A DNA stretch of 6,956 nt from Moraxellaceae bacterium (lineage in GTDB: Bacteria > Pseudomonadota > Gammaproteobacteria > Pseudomonadales > Moraxellaceae). The stretch spans positions 1 to 6,956 of the forward strand of contig JAUXNL010000139.1 in the NCBI GenBank assembly GCA_030684415.1. The letters run 5' to 3'. A program made the translations under genes and the position numbers. The notes under the pieces are model-generated. The model was not told where the DNA came from, did not search any database, and saw nothing but the letters and a program-made list of their open reading frames with translations. Shown here piece after piece: positions 5,557 through 6,956 of this stretch; positions within the stretch are counted from its first letter, which is position 1; each line of letters begins with the position of its first letter.

Positions 5557-5880
5557 ATGAAGGTCATTGACTCGCCGAGCACAGAAGACGAGACTGCGAA
5601 TCATTCTCGTTTACTTTCGGGCGCTGCCATCGTGCGACTCTCCAACCTTCCTCGCCACGCTACTGCCATCGTGCAGGGCGTGGATGCTCACCAGGATGCC
5701 GATCCCATCGCTCGGCGCCTCGACGCGCTGGGCTTTGTGCCCGGCGAGACTGTCCGCCTGATTTCCGTCGGCCCGTTTGGCGGCGACCCGGTACTGGTGC
5801 AAGTCGGCTTCACCCGTTTTGCCCTTCGCCGCAGCGAAGCCGACCGCGTGCGTCTGGAGCCCGCAGGAGACGCCTCGTGA
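5557..5880 (+). CDS. feoA: Ferrous iron transport protein A (FeoA)
   Basis: Small cytoplasmic SH3-like protein needed with FeoB for Fe2+ uptake. The core matches FeoA: LSNLP near the start, DPIARRLDALGFVPGETVRLISVGPFGGDPVLVQVGFTRFALRR, then a short acidic/Arg end. The frame opens with ATG at 5557 (107 residues), but the first 25 residues are not family-like and this ATG has no good ribosome binding site. GTG at 5632 would give 82 residues, close to the usual 75-90. A Fur-box match and a TTGACT -35-like box lie between the two candidates, which favours the later start, although that GTG also lacks a clear Shine-Dalgarno site. I give the long frame as the outer limit. The stop overlaps the feoB GTG (5877-5880), indicating coupled translation. 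Confidence 0.88.
   Translation: MKVIDSPSTEDETANHSRLLSGAAIVRLSNLPRHATAIVQGVDAHQDADPIARRLDALGFVPGETVRLISVGPFGGDPVLVQVGFTRFALRRSEADRVRLEPAGDAS
5567..5595 (+). promoter_or_regulatory. Candidate sigma-70 promoter of feoAB
   Basis: TTGACT (5567-5572) matches the -35 consensus at 5 of 6 positions. At a 17-base spacing the -10 position reads GAGACT (5590-5595), only 3 of 6. The -10 abuts the Fur-box match, the expected arrangement for a Fur-repressed promoter. It would start transcription near 5602, inside the long reading of feoA. Confidence 0.35.
5595..5609 (+). promoter_or_regulatory. Fur box at the start of feoA
   Basis: TGCGAATCATTCTCG matches the 7-1-7 Fur consensus TGATAATNATTATCA at 10 of the 14 defined positions and is nearly palindromic around C5602. 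Ferrous iron uptake genes are classical Fur targets. The site lies 23 bases before the alternative feoA GTG start at 5632, so Fur-Fe2+ would shut off feoAB when iron is plentiful. Confidence 0.6.
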
Positions 5881-6956
5881 GCACCACCACCCAAACCAGC
5901 GCTCAGACAACCGCCAGCCCGCTCCAGCGCATTGCCTTGGTCGGCAACCCGAACTGTGGCAAGACCGCGCTGTTCAACCGTCTGACCGGCGCTCGCCAGA
6001 AGGTGGCCAACTACGCCGGCGTGACTGTCGAGCGCAAGGAAGGGCGGCTCACACTGCCCTCCGGCCGCCACCTGCAGGTGCTCGACCTGCCGGGCGCCTA
6101 CAGTCTCGATGCCGCCAGCCCCGACGAGGCCATCACCCGTGCCGTCTGCCTCGGCGAGCAAGCCGGCGAAGCCCTGCCTGATCTGCTGGTGTGCGTGGTC
6201 GATGCCACCAATCTGCGCCTGCATCTGCGCTTTGCGCTGGAAGTCCGCCGCCTCGGCCGGCCCATGCTGCTGGTGCTGAACCTGATGGACGACGCTCGCC
6301 GTCGCGGTATCCGCATTGATGTACCGGCGCTCTCGGCCCGCCTTGGCGTGCCGGTGGTGGAAACCGTGGCCGTGCATCGCCAAGGCGTGCAAAACCTGTT
6401 GGCGCAGTTGGATGGACAGTGGCCCGACACGCCCGCTGCCATGGACGCTAGCGACCTGCATGCGCAAGTCCGCGCGCTGCTCGAGGCGACCGTCGTCATG
6501 CCCTCGGCCACGGATGCGCGTGATGACGCGCTCGACCGTGTGCTGCTGCACCCGGTGTTCGGCATCGCCATTCTGGCGGCGCTGATGTTCCTGATTTTCC
6601 AGGCGGTGTTTGCCTGGGCCGAGCCCTTCATGGGCCTGATTGAAGACGGCGTGGCGGCGCTTGCCGCTCTAACCACCACGGCACTCGCGGATGGCGCGCT
6701 GAAAAGCCTGCTGGTCGATGGCGTGTTTGCCGGTGTGGGCGGCGTGCTCGTGTTCCTGCCGCAAATCATCATCCTGTTCTTTTTCATTCTGGTGCTGGAG
6801 GAGTCGGGCTATCTGCCACGCGCGGCCTTCCTGCTCGATCGGCCGATGTTCAAGGCCGGCCTGACCGGGCGCGCCTTCATCCCGCTGCTGTCGAGCTTTG
6901 CCTGCGCCATCCCTGGCATCATGGCCACCCGCAGCATTGCCGATCCGCGTGATCGG
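5877..6956 (+). CDS. feoB: Ferrous iron transport protein B (FeoB), 3' end missing
   Basis: Inner-membrane Fe2+ transporter with an N-terminal G domain; 360 residues are visible and the frame runs off the window. G-protein motifs: G1 GNPNCGKT (23-30), G2 Thr50 in YAGVTVE, G3 DLPG (70-73), G4 NLMD (135-138), G5 region around 158-166. Residues about 180-222 form the helical GDI-like linker. Membrane segments begin near 226. The conserved stretch LPQIIILFFFILVLEESGY plus LPRAAFLLDR (295-321) is the first Gate region, and SSFACAIPGIMATR (339-352) includes the conserved Cys of the permease core. Start: GTG at 5877 overlapping the feoA stop; the first 17 residues are a Thr/Ser/Gln-rich tail before the G domain. 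Full FeoB proteins have roughly 600-800 residues, so about half is seen. Expression should follow feoA and its Fur box. Confidence 0.95.
   Translation, partial: MSTTTQTSAQTTASPLQRIALVGNPNCGKTALFNRLTGARQKVANYAGVTVERKEGRLTLPSGRHLQVLDLPGAYSLDAASPDEAITRAVCLGEQAGEALPDLLVCVVDATNLRLHLRFALEVRRLGRPMLLVLNLMDDARRRGIRIDVPALSARLGVPVVETVAVHRQGVQNLLAQLDGQWPDTPAAMDASDLHAQVRALLEATVVMPSATDARDDALDRVLLHPVFGIAILAALMFLIFQAVFAWAEPFMGLIEDGVAALAALTTTALADGALKSLLVDGVFAGVGGVLVFLPQIIILFFFILVLEESGYLPRAAFLLDRPMFKAGLTGRAFIPLLSSFACAIPGIMATRSIADPRDR

Noticed and set aside
5624..5674. 12-bp direct repeat (5624-5635 and 5663-5674) within feoA
   Set aside because: Codes in frame for Ala-Ile-Val in both places and is too short to claim a duplication.
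5688..6551. 287-codon minus-strand open frame opposite feoA and feoB
   Set aside because: Antisense to FeoA and FeoB, whose motifs are unmistakable; the His/Gln/Arg-rich translation has no family signal.

Overview
The window looks like chromosome from a GC-rich proteobacterium, most likely a betaproteobacterium. This rests on the overall base composition and on the style of the FeoA, FeoB, Dps and MntA/HepT proteins; the sequence alone does not identify the species. The outer parts hold metal-handling genes. Between them lies a patch that looks acquired and partly decayed.

Layout, left to right. At 1-666 (+) is the C-terminal part of a GufA-like ZIP metal transporter that starts before the window, followed by a hairpin plus T8 tract (738-767). 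At 797-1306 (+) is dps, a ferritin-like iron-storage and DNA-protection protein with all its ferroxidase ligands. A gene-free stretch (1307-1648) carries two hairpins and a promoter-like -10 box. A MntA-HepT toxin-antitoxin cassette follows (1649-2313, +). Its nucleotidyltransferase antitoxin is intact, but its HEPN toxin gene has an in-frame amber stop at codon 18. Convergent to it, on the minus strand, is a likely two-gene operon. First is a 615-residue DUF3592-type membrane protein (5277-3430), then a 360-residue protein (3424-2342) with a cadherin-like segment and what looks like the broken end of a zincin-type metalloprotease module. A 279-base divergent intergenic region (5278-5556) is rich in inverted repeats. 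Beyond it is feoA-feoB (5557 to the right edge, +), with a good Fur-box match at its start; FeoB is cut by the window end.

How the parts relate. ZIP transporter, Dps and FeoAB together form an iron/divalent-metal neighbourhood (uptake, storage, uptake). FeoA and FeoB overlap by four bases and are surely co-expressed, probably under Fur. The mntA-hepT cassette and the zincin-like gene are unrelated to metals. Both show decay: a nonsense codon in hepT, and a Glu-to-Gln change plus a lost 3' end in the zincin module. The two damaged ends meet at about 2313-2352, and a 17-base imperfect direct repeat (1362-1378 and 2300-2316) brackets the toxin-antitoxin cassette. I infer that the cassette or an associated rearrangement replaced the distal end of the zincin-like gene. 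No clearly new defence or mobile system is visible. The most notable items are the amber-interrupted HepT beside an intact MntA, the convergent decayed junction, the Fur box inside the long reading of feoA, and the terminator-like hairpin just upstream of dps.
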